A model generated the notes under the pieces. The model had not been told where the DNA came from. It ran no database searches and was given only the letters and a program-made list of their open reading frames with translations. The position numbers were made by a program, and so were the translations under genes. DNA of 64,000 nucleotides. Source: Rhynchopus sp. YZ270_cl-10 (Eukaryota; Euglenozoa; Diplonemea; Diplonemida; Diplonemidae). The stretch lies in the NCBI GenBank assembly GCA_964035575.1, contig OZ037863.1:1094001-1158000 (forward strand), written 5' to 3'. Shown here piece by piece: positions 30,994 to 40,951 of the stretch (the first letter of the stretch is position 1; every line of letters begins with the position of its first letter).

Positions 30994-33900
30994 ATGTCTT
31001 CGACAAGAGACCTCATTGCCATCGCAAAGGAGCGCACCACAAAGTACTCCGACTCCAACGACCTCACCCACGAGATCGAGCTCGCTCTCGGGGAGCTCTT
31101 CAAGACCATGCCCGACGCACCCGTGCCGTGGCTTGCAGAGTACTTCGTGGAACGCTCTGCAGCGCTGAACCTGCCCTGCAGAGTTGCGACGTCGCTGTCC
31201 GCAAGAACCACGTTCGAGATCCTCGGTGGTGTTGCTGCAGTTACACGCGCAGTGGACGTCACCTTCCTGCGCGCTATCTCAGATGTGCGTGTCGCACATC
31301 TTCTCAACGGCACCAAGGTCGACGACATCAAGTCTGCAACTGTGGCCGCCCTCTCCAAGGCTGTTGGCGCCACAGCGGACGCACGTCTGCCGCAGGAAGG
31401 AGCACTTCTCTCACACTCTGATGAGTCTGGTGAGATTTTTGCTGCACACCTGCGTCACTCGCTTGTGGACCTTGGCTACGCCACACATGAGGTGGACGTC
31501 ACCGTTGCTGCCTTCCTTTCGCTTGGCAAAGAAAAGAGTCTGTTCGAGCGTCTTGGTGGTGCACCTGCTGTTGATGTTGCTGTTGACAAGTTCTACGAGA
31601 AGGTTGTGAACGACGACCGTGTGAAGTCCTTCTTCAAGACCGTGGACATGCGTAAGCAGCGTCAGAAGCAGAAGTCCTTCCTGACCTACGCCTTTGGAGG
31701 ACCGAACAACTACACATCCAAGAACATGCGTGACGGACACAGGTACATGGTGCGTGACCAGGGTCTGAACGACATGCACTTCGACACCATTGTTGAGCTT
31801 CTTGCAGGAACCCTGAAGGAGCTTGGCATCCCAGACTCTGACATTGCTCAGGTTGGCGCAATCGCAGAGAGTGTTCGTGACGATGTTCTGTGCAGAGGTG
31901 AAGGACTTGAGAAGAAGGAACAGACACTCTTCGAACGTCTTGGTGGTGCACCTGCTGTGGATGTTGCTGTGGACAAGTTCTACGAGAAGGTTGTGAACGA
32001 CGACCGTGTGAAGTCCTTCTTCAAGACTGTGGACATGCGCAAGCAGCGTCAGAAGCAGAAGTCCTTCCTGACCTACGCCTTTGGAGGACCGAACAACTAC
32101 ACCTCCAAGAACATGCGTGACGGACACAGGTACATGGTGCGTGACCAGGGACTGAACGACATGCACTTCGACACCATTGTTGAGCTTCTTGCAGGAACCC
32201 TGAAGGAACTTGGCATCCCAGACTCTGACATTGCTCAGGTTGGTGCAATCGCAGAGAGTGTTCGTGACGATGTTTTGTGCAAGGGTGAGGGACTTGAGAA
32301 GAAGGAACAGACACTGTTCGAGCGTCTTGGTGGTGCACCTGCTGTTGACGTTGCTGTGGACAAGTTCTACGAGAAGGTTGTGAACGATGACCGTGTGAAG
32401 TCCTTCTTCAAGACTGTTGACATGCGCAAGCAGCGTCAGAAGCAGAAGTCCTTCCTGACCTACGCCTTTGGTGGACCGAACAACTACACATCTAAGAACA
32501 TGCGTGACGGACACAGGTACATGGTGCGTGACCAGGGACTGAACGACATGCACTTCGACACCATTGTTGAGCTTCTTGCAGGAACCCTGAAGGAGCTTGG
32601 CATCCCAGACTCTGACATTGCTCAGGTTGGCGCAATCGCAGAGAGTGTGCGTGACGATGTTTTGTGCAAGGGTGAGGGACTTGAGAAGAAGGAACAGACA
32701 CTGTTCGAACGTCTTGGTGGTGCACCTGCTGTTGATGTTGCTGTTGACAAGTTCTACGAGAAGGTTGTGAACGACGACCGTGTGAAGTCCTTCTTCAAGA
32801 CCGTGGACATGCGCAAGCAACGTCAGAAGCAGAAGTCTTTCCTGACCTACGCCTTTGGAGGACCGAACAACTACACATCCAAGAACATGCGTGACGGACA
32901 CAGGTACATGGTGCGTGACCAAGGACTCAACGACATGCACTTCGACACCATTGTTGAGCTTCTTGCAGGAACCCTGAAGGAGCTTGGCATCCCAGACTCT
33001 GACATTGCTCAGGTTGGCGCAATCGCAGAGAGTGTGCGTGACGATGTTTTGTGCAAGGGTGAGGGACTTGAGAAGAAGGAACAGACACTGTTCGAACGTC
33101 TTGGTGGTGCACCTGCTGTTGATGTTGCTGTTGACAAGTTCTACGAGAAGGTTGTGAACGACGACCGTGTGAAGTCCTTCTTCAAGACCGTGGACATGCG
33201 CAAGCAACGTCAGAAGCAGAAGTCTTTCCTGACCTACGCCTTTGGAGGACCGAACAACTACACCTCCAAGAACATGCGTGACGGACACAGGTACATGGTG
33301 CGTGACCAGGGATTGAACGACATGCACTTCGACACCATTGTCGAACTTCTTGCAGGAACCCTGAAGGAGCTTGGCATCCCAGACTCTGACATTGCTCAGG
33401 TTGGTGCAATCGCAGAGAGTGTTCGTGACGACGTTCTGTGCAAGGGAGAGGGACTTGAGAAGAAGGAAAAGACACTCTTTGAACGTCTTGGTGGTGCACC
33501 TGCTGTTGATGTTGCTGTGGACAAGTTCTACGAGAAGGTTGTGAACGATGACCGTGTGAAGTCCTTCTTCAAGACTGTGGACATGCGCAAGCAGCGTCAG
33601 AAGCAGAAGTCCTTCCTGACCTACGCCTTTGGAGGACCGAACAACTACACCTCGAAGAACATGCGTGACGGACACAGGTACATGGTCCGTGACCAAGGAC
33701 TGAACGACATGCACTTCGACACCATTGTTGAGCTTCTTGCAGGAACCCTGAAGGAACTTGGCATCCCAGACTCTGACATTGCTCAGGTTGGCGCAATCGC
33801 AGAGAGTGTTCGTGACGACGTTCTGTGCAAGGGAGAGGGACTTGAGAAGAAGGAACGGACACTCTTTGAGCGTCTTGGTGGTGCACCTGCTGTTGATGTT

Positions 33901-34698
33901 GCTGTGGACAAGTTCTACGAGAAGGTTGTGAACGACGACCGTGTGAAGTCCTTCTTCAAGACTGTGGACATGCGCAAGCAACGTCAGAAGCAGAAGTCCT
34001 TCCTGACCTACGCCTTTGGAGGACCGAACAACTACACATCCAAGAACATGCGTGACGGACACAGGTACATGGTGCGTGACCAAGGACTCAACGACATGCA
34101 CTTCGACACCATTGTTGAGCTCCTTGCAGGAACCCTGAAGGAACTTGGCATCCCAGACTCTGACATTGCTCAGGTTGGCGCAATCGCAGAGAGTGTTCGT
34201 GACGATGTTTTGTGCAAGGGTGAGGGACTTGAGAAGAAGGAACAGACACTCTTCGAGCGTCTTGGTGGTGCACCTGCTGTTGATGTTGCTGTGGACAAGT
34301 TCTACGAGAAGGTTGTGAACGACGACCGTGTGAAGTCCTTCTTCAAGACTGTTGACATGCGCAAGCAGCGTCAGAAGCAGAAGTCCTTCCTGACCTACGC
34401 CTTTGGAGGACCGAACAACTACACATCCAAGAACATGCGTGACGGACACAGGTACATGGTGCGTGACCAGGGATTGAACGACATGCACTTCGACACCATT
34501 GTCGAACTTCTTGCAGGAACCCTGAAGGAGCTTGGCATCCCAGACTCTGACATTGCTCAGGTTGGCGCAATCGCAGAGAGTGTTCGTGACGACGTTCTGT
34601 GCAAGGGTGAGGGCTTTGGAGACGCCAAGCCTAAGGCGAATGTGAAGCACACGGCTAAGAAGGTAGTGCGCAAGGTTCCTGCGAAGAAATCGAAGTAG
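30994..34698 (+). CDS. Polymeric truncated hemoglobin 3 (eight heme globins, basic tail)
   Basis: 1234 residues from the ATG reading MSSTRDLIAIAKERTTKY; the frame is open for 39 codons upstream, but this start matches the N-terminus of gene 4. The docking motif EIELALGELFKTMPDAPVPW then LAEYFVER is at about 29-57. The heme-less globin-like domain follows, then eight 129-residue globins from base 31540 with Tyr B10, Phe CD1, Gln E7, Gln E11 and His F8 in every copy. Linkers vary only as KKEQ, KKEK or KKER. The tail (GDAKPKANVKHTAKKVVRKV and onward) is short and basic. It is the longest array of the cluster. The subject is an intron-free, cytosolic-type chain with no signal peptide. It would carry up to eight hemes (inference from conserved ligands). 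Confidence 0.92.
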   Translation: MSSTRDLIAIAKERTTKYSDSNDLTHEIELALGELFKTMPDAPVPWLAEYFVERSAALNLPCRVATSLSARTTFEILGGVAAVTRAVDVTFLRAISDVRVAHLLNGTKVDDIKSATVAALSKAVGATADARLPQEGALLSHSDESGEIFAAHLRHSLVDLGYATHEVDVTVAAFLSLGKEKSLFERLGGAPAVDVAVDKFYEKVVNDDRVKSFFKTVDMRKQRQKQKSFLTYAFGGPNNYTSKNMRDGHRYMVRDQGLNDMHFDTIVELLAGTLKELGIPDSDIAQVGAIAESVRDDVLCRGEGLEKKEQTLFERLGGAPAVDVAVDKFYEKVVNDDRVKSFFKTVDMRKQRQKQKSFLTYAFGGPNNYTSKNMRDGHRYMVRDQGLNDMHFDTIVELLAGTLKELGIPDSDIAQVGAIAESVRDDVLCKGEGLEKKEQTLFERLGGAPAVDVAVDKFYEKVVNDDRVKSFFKTVDMRKQRQKQKSFLTYAFGGPNNYTSKNMRDGHRYMVRDQGLNDMHFDTIVELLAGTLKELGIPDSDIAQVGAIAESVRDDVLCKGEGLEKKEQTLFERLGGAPAVDVAVDKFYEKVVNDDRVKSFFKTVDMRKQRQKQKSFLTYAFGGPNNYTSKNMRDGHRYMVRDQGLNDMHFDTIVELLAGTLKELGIPDSDIAQVGAIAESVRDDVLCKGEGLEKKEQTLFERLGGAPAVDVAVDKFYEKVVNDDRVKSFFKTVDMRKQRQKQKSFLTYAFGGPNNYTSKNMRDGHRYMVRDQGLNDMHFDTIVELLAGTLKELGIPDSDIAQVGAIAESVRDDVLCKGEGLEKKEKTLFERLGGAPAVDVAVDKFYEKVVNDDRVKSFFKTVDMRKQRQKQKSFLTYAFGGPNNYTSKNMRDGHRYMVRDQGLNDMHFDTIVELLAGTLKELGIPDSDIAQVGAIAESVRDDVLCKGEGLEKKERTLFERLGGAPAVDVAVDKFYEKVVNDDRVKSFFKTVDMRKQRQKQKSFLTYAFGGPNNYTSKNMRDGHRYMVRDQGLNDMHFDTIVELLAGTLKELGIPDSDIAQVGAIAESVRDDVLCKGEGLEKKEQTLFERLGGAPAVDVAVDKFYEKVVNDDRVKSFFKTVDMRKQRQKQKSFLTYAFGGPNNYTSKNMRDGHRYMVRDQGLNDMHFDTIVELLAGTLKELGIPDSDIAQVGAIAESVRDDVLCKGEGFGDAKPKANVKHTAKKVVRKVPAKKSK
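31540..34614 (+). repeat. 387 bp coding repeat array, eight units
   Basis: Eight direct repeats of 387 bp, near identical to each other and to the repeats of globin genes 2 and 4. Confidence 0.95.
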
Positions 34699-36602
34699 GC
34701 AGTTTTTGTGGTTCTTGTTTGTTAGAAGACCAATATTTTATCAGTTGCTTGTCTTATCTCTACGCCTCCGTCTGTATCTACCTTTAGAGTAGGGTTTTTC
34801 TCATTTTTTGTACTCGGCTTTTTTTTCCGCTCTATGATTTTTTATTCTGTTGACGTTGCCGAATGGTATACGTAATTTTCAATTTATGTCTATTTTTTCC
34901 GTTTTTCCGTTTTTTCGTTTTTCCGTTTGGAGTGCTCTTTCTCGTTCATTGCTGTTCTTGTTTATTCATTTGTTATTTTTTCCCACTGTGATTGTCAATG
35001 TCACTCTAAAGTTCCCCATCATGCGATCAACGCGTGTTTGGTTGTTTTTTTTTTTTTTTACTTTTTGTTCTGAGAAAGGAGCTCCTTTTTATTTCGTGGA
35101 GGTGGGTCATTCTGGATTGAGGTTGCACTGTGGCCTCATAATATTCCTGAATTAGGAGGGTTATGTACGGAACCGTATTATACCCGTTTTAGTTGTTCGT
35201 GTGGACAGATTATCACCCTCGACAGTCCGCACTCGAAATGAACAATTATTTTTTGAAATATTGTTCACTGATGTGGTCCGTTGGTTGCGTAGTGTGCAGT
35301 CTAATGATCTTGCGCGACGTAACTCTGACCGTACCGGTTCTAGTGTTTATACAGGGCCCTGTTCACATTTCGTTAAAATGTTTTGCTTTCTTGTTCGTAG
35401 GTGCAAGTTTTTTATCCCTAGGTTCAAGTTATTTTTTATTTTCCTTTTCGCTATTTTCCTTCGAAGTAGACCAATGTTTGTCTGCTTTAGTTACGTGGAA
35501 TACCCATTATTTTATTGGTGACAAAGAAAACACTACATATTTCTCAAGACAATATGTTCAAAACACACTACCCACGCCCCCTACTTTTTTTGAACTCTTT
35601 TTCGTGCCCTCGGCAGATTCATGTTTGCGTTTGTCTGCTCCGCTATTCCTTGCAGCATACTGCACGTCTACTGTTGGTAACCAACGATTCCCTGCAATAA
35701 TACCCTGTCGAGCAGGAAGTATTTATGACACTGTGGAAACAAAGCGAGCTTTTCCAATGAACTTCACATTAAGCTTCACCACAGTCATTAGGGGGTTGCT
35801 GGCGGCTTGGGAGACTTCCTCCTTCAGCGAAGTGGCGGTTTCCTTCTCCTTCGGGGTAAGTGAGAGGACAGGACGGGGTGGTTTCTTCGACAGATGCCTA
35901 CCTACACCGTTCCGACAGTGAGGAGGTGAACAAGTGCCTCGACGTCACCGTCTTCTGGGGTCTGTATGCATTTATTAAAAAAAATTACGTCATAACGATC
36001 ACGAGTCTCTTCCGGAACCTCGGACAAATGACGCGTGTTGTGAAATTTGCGACAAAATGTCGCTTTCCCCTCATCCTCCATGCCCCCGCTGAGGCCGCGG
36101 TGCCAGAAGTAGCACGTGGGCATTATGGACCGCATGGTCCATACCAGGTGCCCCGGCAGGTCCCACAAGAGCTTCTGCGCACACTTCTGCAGCAGATTCG
36201 CATTCACGGGTGTGTCGGATTCGTTGTTGATGATCCCCATCTCCATGGCGATCTTGATGATCGCCTCGCGCACTCCCCCCGCCTCCTTCCTGATCTGCCG
36301 GAGGTACATTACCCTGTGGTGTCGTGCCACTTATTGATTGTTCATGAACTCACTTTCGCGTCTAGAACGCTAAATGAGCATGGTATGCTTCGTCGTGCAA
36401 AGCGTGGTCACTTTGTATATCTTTTTCGAATCTGTGCCACTCACCAACGGAACAGTGCTTTCAGTGTCTGCACAGACATCCGCTTGTCGGTTCCTGTACG
36501 TTTGCTGAGCAATAAGACTGTGCAATAGTTCATACCCAAAGTGTGTCAGCAGACGAAGTATCATCAATATCCACCCCAACACCACAGGCCCTTTCACAAC
36601 AT
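34699..36602. other. Intergenic region between globin genes 3 and 4
   Basis: The first kilobase is T-rich with no gene seen. A GC-richer coding trace on the minus strand occupies about 35720-36330 (listed separately). The 5' flank of gene 4 begins after about 36340. Confidence 0.5.
35720..36330 (-). pseudogene. Coding trace of unknown family on the minus strand
   Basis: On the minus strand MYLRQIRKEAGGVREAIIKI, then AMEMGIINNESDTPVNANLL and CAQKLLWDLPGHL, runs for about 140 residues before the composition turns AT-rich; a second segment (KEKETATSLKEEVSQAASNP, then MTVVKLNVKFIGKARF) follows downstream. GTATGG after PGHL may be a donor, so a spliced gene is possible. GC content is gene-like. 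The family is not recognised. Like the trace at 30180-30745 it lies antisense, upstream of a globin gene. Confidence 0.35.
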
Positions 36603-38657
36603 ATGGCTGCTGCAGCGCGTGAACGTACGACACAATACACAGTGCGTACAGGGCTAGCTGATGAAATCGAGCTCGCCCTCGGGGAGCTCTTCAAGACCAT
36701 GCCCGACGCACCCGTGCCGTGGCTTGCAGAGTACTTCGTGGAACGCTCTGCAGCGCTGAACCTGCCCTGCAGAGTTGCGACGTCGCTGTCCGCAAGAACC
36801 ACGTTCGAGATCCTCGGTGGTGTTGCTGCAGTGACACGCGCAGTGGACGTCACCTTCCTGCGCGCTATATCAGACGTACGCGTCGCACATCTTCTCAACG
36901 GCACCAAGGTCGACGACATCAAGTCTGCAACTCTGGCCGCACTCTCCAAGGCTGTTGGCGCCACTGCGGACGCACGTCTGCCGCAGGAAGGAGCACTTCT
37001 CTCACACTCTGATGAGTCTGGTGAGATTTTTGCTGCACACCTGCGTCAGTCGCTTGTGGACCTTGGCTACGCCACACATGAGGTGGACGTCACCGTTGCT
37101 GCCTTCCTTTCGCTTGGCAAAGAAAAGAGTCTGTTCGAACGTCTTGGTGGTGCACCTGCTGTTGATGTTGCTGTTGACAAGTTCTACGAGAAGGTTGTGA
37201 ACGACGACCGTGTGAAGTCCTTCTTCAAGACCGTGGACATGCGCAAGCAGCGTCAGAAGCAGAAGTCCTTCCTGACCTACGCCTTTGGAGGACCGAACAA
37301 CTACACTTCGAAGAACATGCGTGACGGACACAGGTACATGGTGCGTGACCAGGGTCTCAACGATATGCACTTTGACACCATTGTTGAGCTTCTTGCAGGA
37401 ACCCTGAAGGAGCTTGGCATCCCAGACTCTGACATTGCTCAGGTTGGCGCAATCGCAGAGAGTGTTCGTGACGACGTTCTGTGCAGAGGTGAGGGACTTG
37501 AGAAGAAGGAACAGACACTCTTCGAGCGTCTTGGTGGTGCACCTGCTGTGGATGTTGCTGTGGACAAGTTCTACGAGAAGGTTGTGAACGACGACCGTGT
37601 GAAGTCCTTCTTCAAGACCGTGGACATGCGCAAGCAGCGTCAGAAGCAGAAGTCCTTCCTGACCTACGCCTTTGGAGGACCGAACAACTACACATCCAAG
37701 AACATGCGTGACGGACACAGGTACATGGTACGTGACCAAGGACTCAACGACATGCACTTCGACACCATTGTTGAGCTTCTTGCAGGAACCCTGAAGGAAC
37801 TTGGCATCCCAGACTCTGACATTGCTCAGGTTGGCGCAATCGCAGAGAGTGTGCGTGACGATGTTCTGTGCAAGGGTGAGGGACTTGAGAAGAAGGAACA
37901 GACACTCTTCGAGCGTCTTGGTGGTGCACCTGCTGTTGACGTTGCTGTGGACAAGTTCTACGAGAAGGTTGTGAACGACGACCGTGTGAAGTCCTTCTTC
38001 AAGACCGTGGACATGCGCAAGCAGCGTCAGAAGCAGAAGTCCTTCCTGACCTACGCCTTTGGAGGACCGAACAACTACACTTCGAAGAACATGCGTGACG
38101 GACACAGGTACATGGTACGTGACCAGGGTCTGAACGACATGCACTTCGACACCATTGTTGAGCTTCTTGCAGGAACCCTGAAGGAACTTGGCATCCCAGA
38201 CTCTGACATTGCTCAGGTTGGCGCAATCGCAGAGAGTGTTCGTGACGACGTTCTGTGCAGAGGTGAAGGACTTGAGAAGAAGGAACAGACACTCTTCGAG
38301 CGTCTTGGTGGTGCACCTGCTGTGGATGTTGCTGTGGACAAGTTCTACGAGAAGGTTGTGAACGATGACCGTGTGAAGTCCTTCTTCAAGACTGTGGACA
38401 TGCGCAAGCAGCGTCAGAAGCAGAAGTCCTTCCTGACCTACGCCTTTGGAGGACCGAACAACTACACCTCCAAGAACATGCGTGACGGACACAGGTACAT
38501 GGTACGTGACCAAGGACTCAACGACATGCACTTCGACACCATTGTTGAGCTTCTTGCAGGAACCCTGAAGGAGCTTGGCATCCCAGACTCTGACATCGCC
38601 GAAGTGGGCAAGATTGCAGAGAGTGTTCGTGACGACGTTCTGTGCAGAGCTGAATAG
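36603..38657 (+). CDS. Polymeric truncated hemoglobin 4 (four heme globins)
   Basis: 684 residues from the ATG reading MAAAARERTTQYTVRTGL, which aligns with the N-terminus of gene 3; the frame upstream opens only with a GTG. The docking motif EIELALGELFKTMPDAPVPW then LAEYFVER is at about 26-54, the heme-less globin-like domain at about 70-175, and four globins start at base 37131. All keep Tyr B10, Phe CD1, Gln E7, Gln E11 and His F8. The last domain differs at its end (IAEVGKIAESVRDDVLCRAE), like the diverged domains of gene 1, and there is no basic tail. This suggests that terminal units escape the homogenisation acting on inner ones. Confidence 0.91.
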   Translation: MAAAARERTTQYTVRTGLADEIELALGELFKTMPDAPVPWLAEYFVERSAALNLPCRVATSLSARTTFEILGGVAAVTRAVDVTFLRAISDVRVAHLLNGTKVDDIKSATLAALSKAVGATADARLPQEGALLSHSDESGEIFAAHLRQSLVDLGYATHEVDVTVAAFLSLGKEKSLFERLGGAPAVDVAVDKFYEKVVNDDRVKSFFKTVDMRKQRQKQKSFLTYAFGGPNNYTSKNMRDGHRYMVRDQGLNDMHFDTIVELLAGTLKELGIPDSDIAQVGAIAESVRDDVLCRGEGLEKKEQTLFERLGGAPAVDVAVDKFYEKVVNDDRVKSFFKTVDMRKQRQKQKSFLTYAFGGPNNYTSKNMRDGHRYMVRDQGLNDMHFDTIVELLAGTLKELGIPDSDIAQVGAIAESVRDDVLCKGEGLEKKEQTLFERLGGAPAVDVAVDKFYEKVVNDDRVKSFFKTVDMRKQRQKQKSFLTYAFGGPNNYTSKNMRDGHRYMVRDQGLNDMHFDTIVELLAGTLKELGIPDSDIAQVGAIAESVRDDVLCRGEGLEKKEQTLFERLGGAPAVDVAVDKFYEKVVNDDRVKSFFKTVDMRKQRQKQKSFLTYAFGGPNNYTSKNMRDGHRYMVRDQGLNDMHFDTIVELLAGTLKELGIPDSDIAEVGKIAESVRDDVLCRAE
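37131..38654 (+). repeat. 387 bp coding repeat array, four units
   Basis: Four direct 387 bp repeats, one globin domain each, near identical to those in genes 2 and 3. Confidence 0.95.
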
Positions 38658-39117
38658 GATGTGAGAGAGAGTGATGCTGTGTGCTGATGCATTTGTATTA
38701 ACTTCGAAGTGGACGAAGGACTGAACGTGGTTGAGGTACACTATCAAGTCAATTATGTACGTTCTTTCCCTTCAACTCCTTTTCTGTTTGATTGCTGTGG
38801 GCACAGCCGCCCGATGTTTGCGAATTCAGGATTTGTCATTGACTAACTGACTGTGCACGAACGAGCCATTTGTTTTCCAATCTGACAGATATTTTTTGTT
38901 CACAGTGAACTGAGGAAAAATTCACTGTGAACTAAACTGATTTTTTTTTGTCCATACTGTGAGCTTGTAAGAGCTCTATTTACACATTTTTCTTCATTGG
39001 CAGATTGGTCCTGGTGGTCATGGATTTTCTTCTCAACTTACCAACCCTCTGTTATTTTTTTATTCCTCTTTTTTTTGCTTTTCTCCGATACTTTCTTTCT
39101 TTTCCCGCAAAGTTTCA

Positions 39118-39160
39118 GTGCTTGCGTTCGTCAAGGCCTTTGCACTGTCAACTTCCCTCG
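39118..39160 (+). repeat. Family D element with a changed stem
   Basis: GTGCTTGCGTTCGTCAAGGC then CTTTGCACTGTCAACTTCC. The stem is CTTG/CAAG where other copies have CCT/AGG. Confidence 0.55.
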
Positions 39161-40094
39161 TATTTCAACAGAACAGTGTCTCCGACAAAGTCGTATATTT
39201 ACATACTACGAACGAGGCAAACTGATGTTTTGCCTATTGTAAAAAATGTAGGAGACATTTTGTCGTGACACACTTGACACAAAAAAGTTGAACTTCTCCT
39301 TTTTCTTCTTCTTTTTGCGTTCATCTCTCGCTAGGTCGGGCTTACTTTTTCCTCTTTCTTCGTCTGATGCGTGCGAAGCCACTCTTATGCTTTTGTTTTC
39401 TTAGTTCAAAGTATAGTCTCCCTACCAAGGTATGCTACTGTGCAAAGACACGCAATGGCGTTGTCTTCAGGTTGTATTTTCCTTTGTGTCAAAATAGGAT
39501 GGAAAAAAATGTGACTCCCTCTGATGCTTTCTGTTCTCCTGAGAGCATGTAGAGTATGGGAAGGTGCGTTCACAAGGCCTAGGTTGGTCGTCAGCGTCGT
39601 AAGGTTGTAAGAACCTTTCATGACGAAATGATGTGGGGTGGGGGGGGGGAATCGATCTGTGCTTCTTGTATGAAGCAAGAAGTGTCGTAGAGTGCAGCAA
39701 TTTACGTTGTTCCTTTTTTGGGATGTTGTGGATGTCATGTCCCCAAAGTTTTGTTTTTCCGTTTCCAACTTTTTTTTTTGCTAAAGATGTGCACAGGGAT
39801 TTATATACGATTTTTTTCCTTACCAAAAGTGCAAAAAAAGTGAGGTTGCTAATCCTGAGGGGCCTGGAGGCACGGAGTGGCTTTTTTCAAGAAATGGACT
39901 TAAGATTGAAGTATCATCATTGTACTAGCCCAGGGGGCTTCACTGGCTAGGGCTCCAGCAGGTCCCTCCACACGTGCACTATGCCTGACTCCAGCACGCA
40001 GGGTAGCATTCACAGCACCTTTCACCCCTTCTGGAGGAGTGCACAAAAGGGCACCCGGATGCAATTTTTCACCCATATCAGGACGTAACTCAAT

Positions 40095-40312
40095 TTTTTT
40101 TTTGCGAAGCAAAAAAAAAATAATATAATATGGCGCCGCAGGCGAAAAAAAATTGGGGTACGGTGTAAAAATCTAGCCTTTTACACCACAGGGTCACTCA
40201 ACGAACCCTTTTTTGCGGAGCAAAAAAGGAAAAATGGCGCCGCAGGCAAAAAAAAATTGGGTACAGCTGTATGGTACGGGATTTCATGGTGCGATCAGCA
40301 ACCCAGTTCCCC
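40095..40312 (+). repeat. Dispersed GCGGAGC/GGCGCC repeat (copy 3)
   Basis: Same two-unit layout as 12758-12960, with the shared end ATTTCATGGTGCGATCAGCA then ACCCAGTTCCCC. The left palindrome has changed to TTTGCGAAGCAAA, so the arms still pair. Confidence 0.8.
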
Positions 40313-40951
40313 AAAAAAATGCAAAAAACTTTTTCTCCAAATCTGCAAAAGTTTTTTTTTTTTTTTCAAAACTGAGGTTCAGCCTCAGTTCTACTATGGT
40401 ATATAAATCTCTGGATGTGCATGCCTGCGAGGTATTTATCTTTCTGCTATTGATTTTTTTTTTCATCAGATTGTAAACCACGAAATCGATTGGGGTCCCC
40501 CCCCCGGTACACCGGTCATTGAACCAAGGTATACCGTCGCGAACGGACTGTCATATTTCATATATTTCATGCGAACTTTACTTTGCCTCAAGAAACAATA
40601 CAAAAGCAACCCACCCATATTCCCCCTAGTTTTTGGCGCGATTTTACTAAGATCTTTGACAAAACACCTAAGATACGAAGATAGGGGATTTTTTTGGGAA
40701 AACCAACCTCTCTGTTAAGATCTTCTCCATCCCATCGTCTTTAGAGTGCGATACAACAAACAGGGTCATACATTCAACAAATTTGCTTTCCTTCCTTCCT
40801 TTTGCAAAACATCCAAAAAAAAGCAAGGGTACATTTTTCGCACCCTCTTTGCCTTCTTTTCGTTTAGAAAAGAAAGTATATGAAATAATTTCTTTCCTTC
40901 CTCACATCCCCTCCCACCACAACCATCAGGCCCCCCCACCCCTCCCCTTTA

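Larger units (their letters stand above)
38658..40951. other. Intergenic region upstream of the cullin gene
   Basis: No gene is seen. It contains TTCACAGTGAACT inverted motifs near 38900-38935, a family D element (39118-39160) and copy 3 of the GGCGCC repeat (40095-40312). A C-rich stretch (CCCCCCCACCCCTCCCC) lies directly before the cullin ATG. Confidence 0.55.

Noticed and set aside
35193-35921. Plus-strand frame of 242 codons between globin genes 3 and 4
   Set aside because: It starts with TTG, is T-rich and hydrophobic without pattern, and overlaps a more gene-like minus-strand trace.
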